Positions 30,262-30,428 of a stretch of DNA of 30,428 nt are shown piece after piece; position 1 is the first letter of the stretch; the number at the start of each line of letters is the position of its first letter. This DNA comes from CAZHPR01 sp964534305. Its GTDB lineage: Bacteria > Patescibacteriota > Minisyncoccia > Phycocordibacterales > WO2-35-19. A model generated the notes under the pieces. It worked only from the letters and a program-made list of their open reading frames with translations. It was not told where the DNA came from and did no database searches. Where the stretch lies: assembly GCA_964534305.1 (NCBI GenBank), contig CAZHPR010000010.1:1-30428 (forward strand). The letters run 5' to 3'. Both the position numbers and the translations under genes were made by a program.

Positions 30262-30428
30262 CCTTGAAATAATCCACGAGCAGCTTCCGCTACCCGTGCC
30301 TTGTTACGACTTACTCCCTGTCAATGAACTTACCTTAGTCCCGCAATAAAGCGAGCTTTCGGGTACCCCCATCTCCCTTGAGTTGACGGGCGGTGAGTAC
30401 AAGACTTGAGAACGTATTCACCGCGGTA
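30262..30428 (-). rRNA. rrs: 16S ribosomal RNA, 3' end (partial), altered tail
   Basis: The last 167 nt or so of 16S, cut by the window edge. Recognised by ACCGCGGTGAATACGTTC, TTGTACTCACCGCCCGTC, helix 44, and GTAAGTCGTAACAAGG with the decoding adenines. Helix 45 GTAGC-GGAA-GCTGC keeps the two adenines that KsgA dimethylates. After it the sequence reads GGATTATTTCA in place of GGATCACCTCC, so the anti-Shine-Dalgarno sequence is absent at its usual place. ACTCACC in place of ACACACC is a variant I recall in Parcubacteria. The end coordinate assumes the E. coli tail length. Confidence 0.93.

Overview
The window looks like part of a Candidate Phyla Radiation (Patescibacteria, probably Parcubacteria) chromosome. 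It is AT-rich and compact. UvrC is short, rimM and rplS are missing around trmD, rpoB has no rplJL in front of it, and the 16S rRNA end reads TTGTACTCACCGCCCGTC, a variant I recall from Parcubacteria. Most core genes lie on the minus strand.

Layout. 1-290: a structured non-coding RNA gene (minus). 293-5106: uvrC, hisS with a DEDD-type exonuclease, uppP, and a membrane-anchored DsbA-like thioredoxin. 5095-8049: a UvrD-type helicase with a RecB/AddB-like nuclease domain. 8117-8657: a GC-rich secreted-protein gene. 8719-18537: rpoD, dnaG, rpoC and rpoB, transcribed as rpoB>rpoC>dnaG>rpoD from a promoter about 320 nt upstream of rpoB. 18936-19399: a GC-rich small basic protein gene. 19398-21527: a GH15-like protein, two unknown small proteins and a half-size EamA transporter. 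21587-23945: a hidden 57-residue gene, trmD, khpA, rpsP and an unknown gene. 24049-24630: an ECF sigma factor. 24720-29349: lower glycolysis (eno, gpmA, pyk) with an adenylate-kinase-like gene between gpmA and pyk. 29444-30428: tRNA-Ile(GAU), a small membrane protein gene, a strong terminator and the 3' end of 16S rRNA.

The most interesting pattern is two kinds of genes. Core genes are AT-rich and have A/T-only leaders with no Shine-Dalgarno (SD) sequence. This fits the 16S rRNA, whose 3' tail reads GGATTATTTCA where GGATCACCTCC is expected, so the normal anti-SD is missing. Scattered between them are at least six GC-richer single-gene cassettes (8167, 19014, 21815, 24049, 27051, 29908). Each has a -35/-10 promoter (strong in most) and a purine-rich SD, and most end in a recognisable terminator hairpin. 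The RNA gene at 50-254 shares their promoter type and carries an unpaired UCCUCC, complementary to an SD, between two hairpins. Whether this is a separate expression channel, a trace of transfer, or a control circuit is inference.

Other points: the 100-N gap at 27167-27266 is flanked by an identical 55-bp sequence and is probably an assembly artefact; the rpoB rifampicin region has non-canonical residues; palindromic elements sit between genes and, in frame, inside uvrC and eno.
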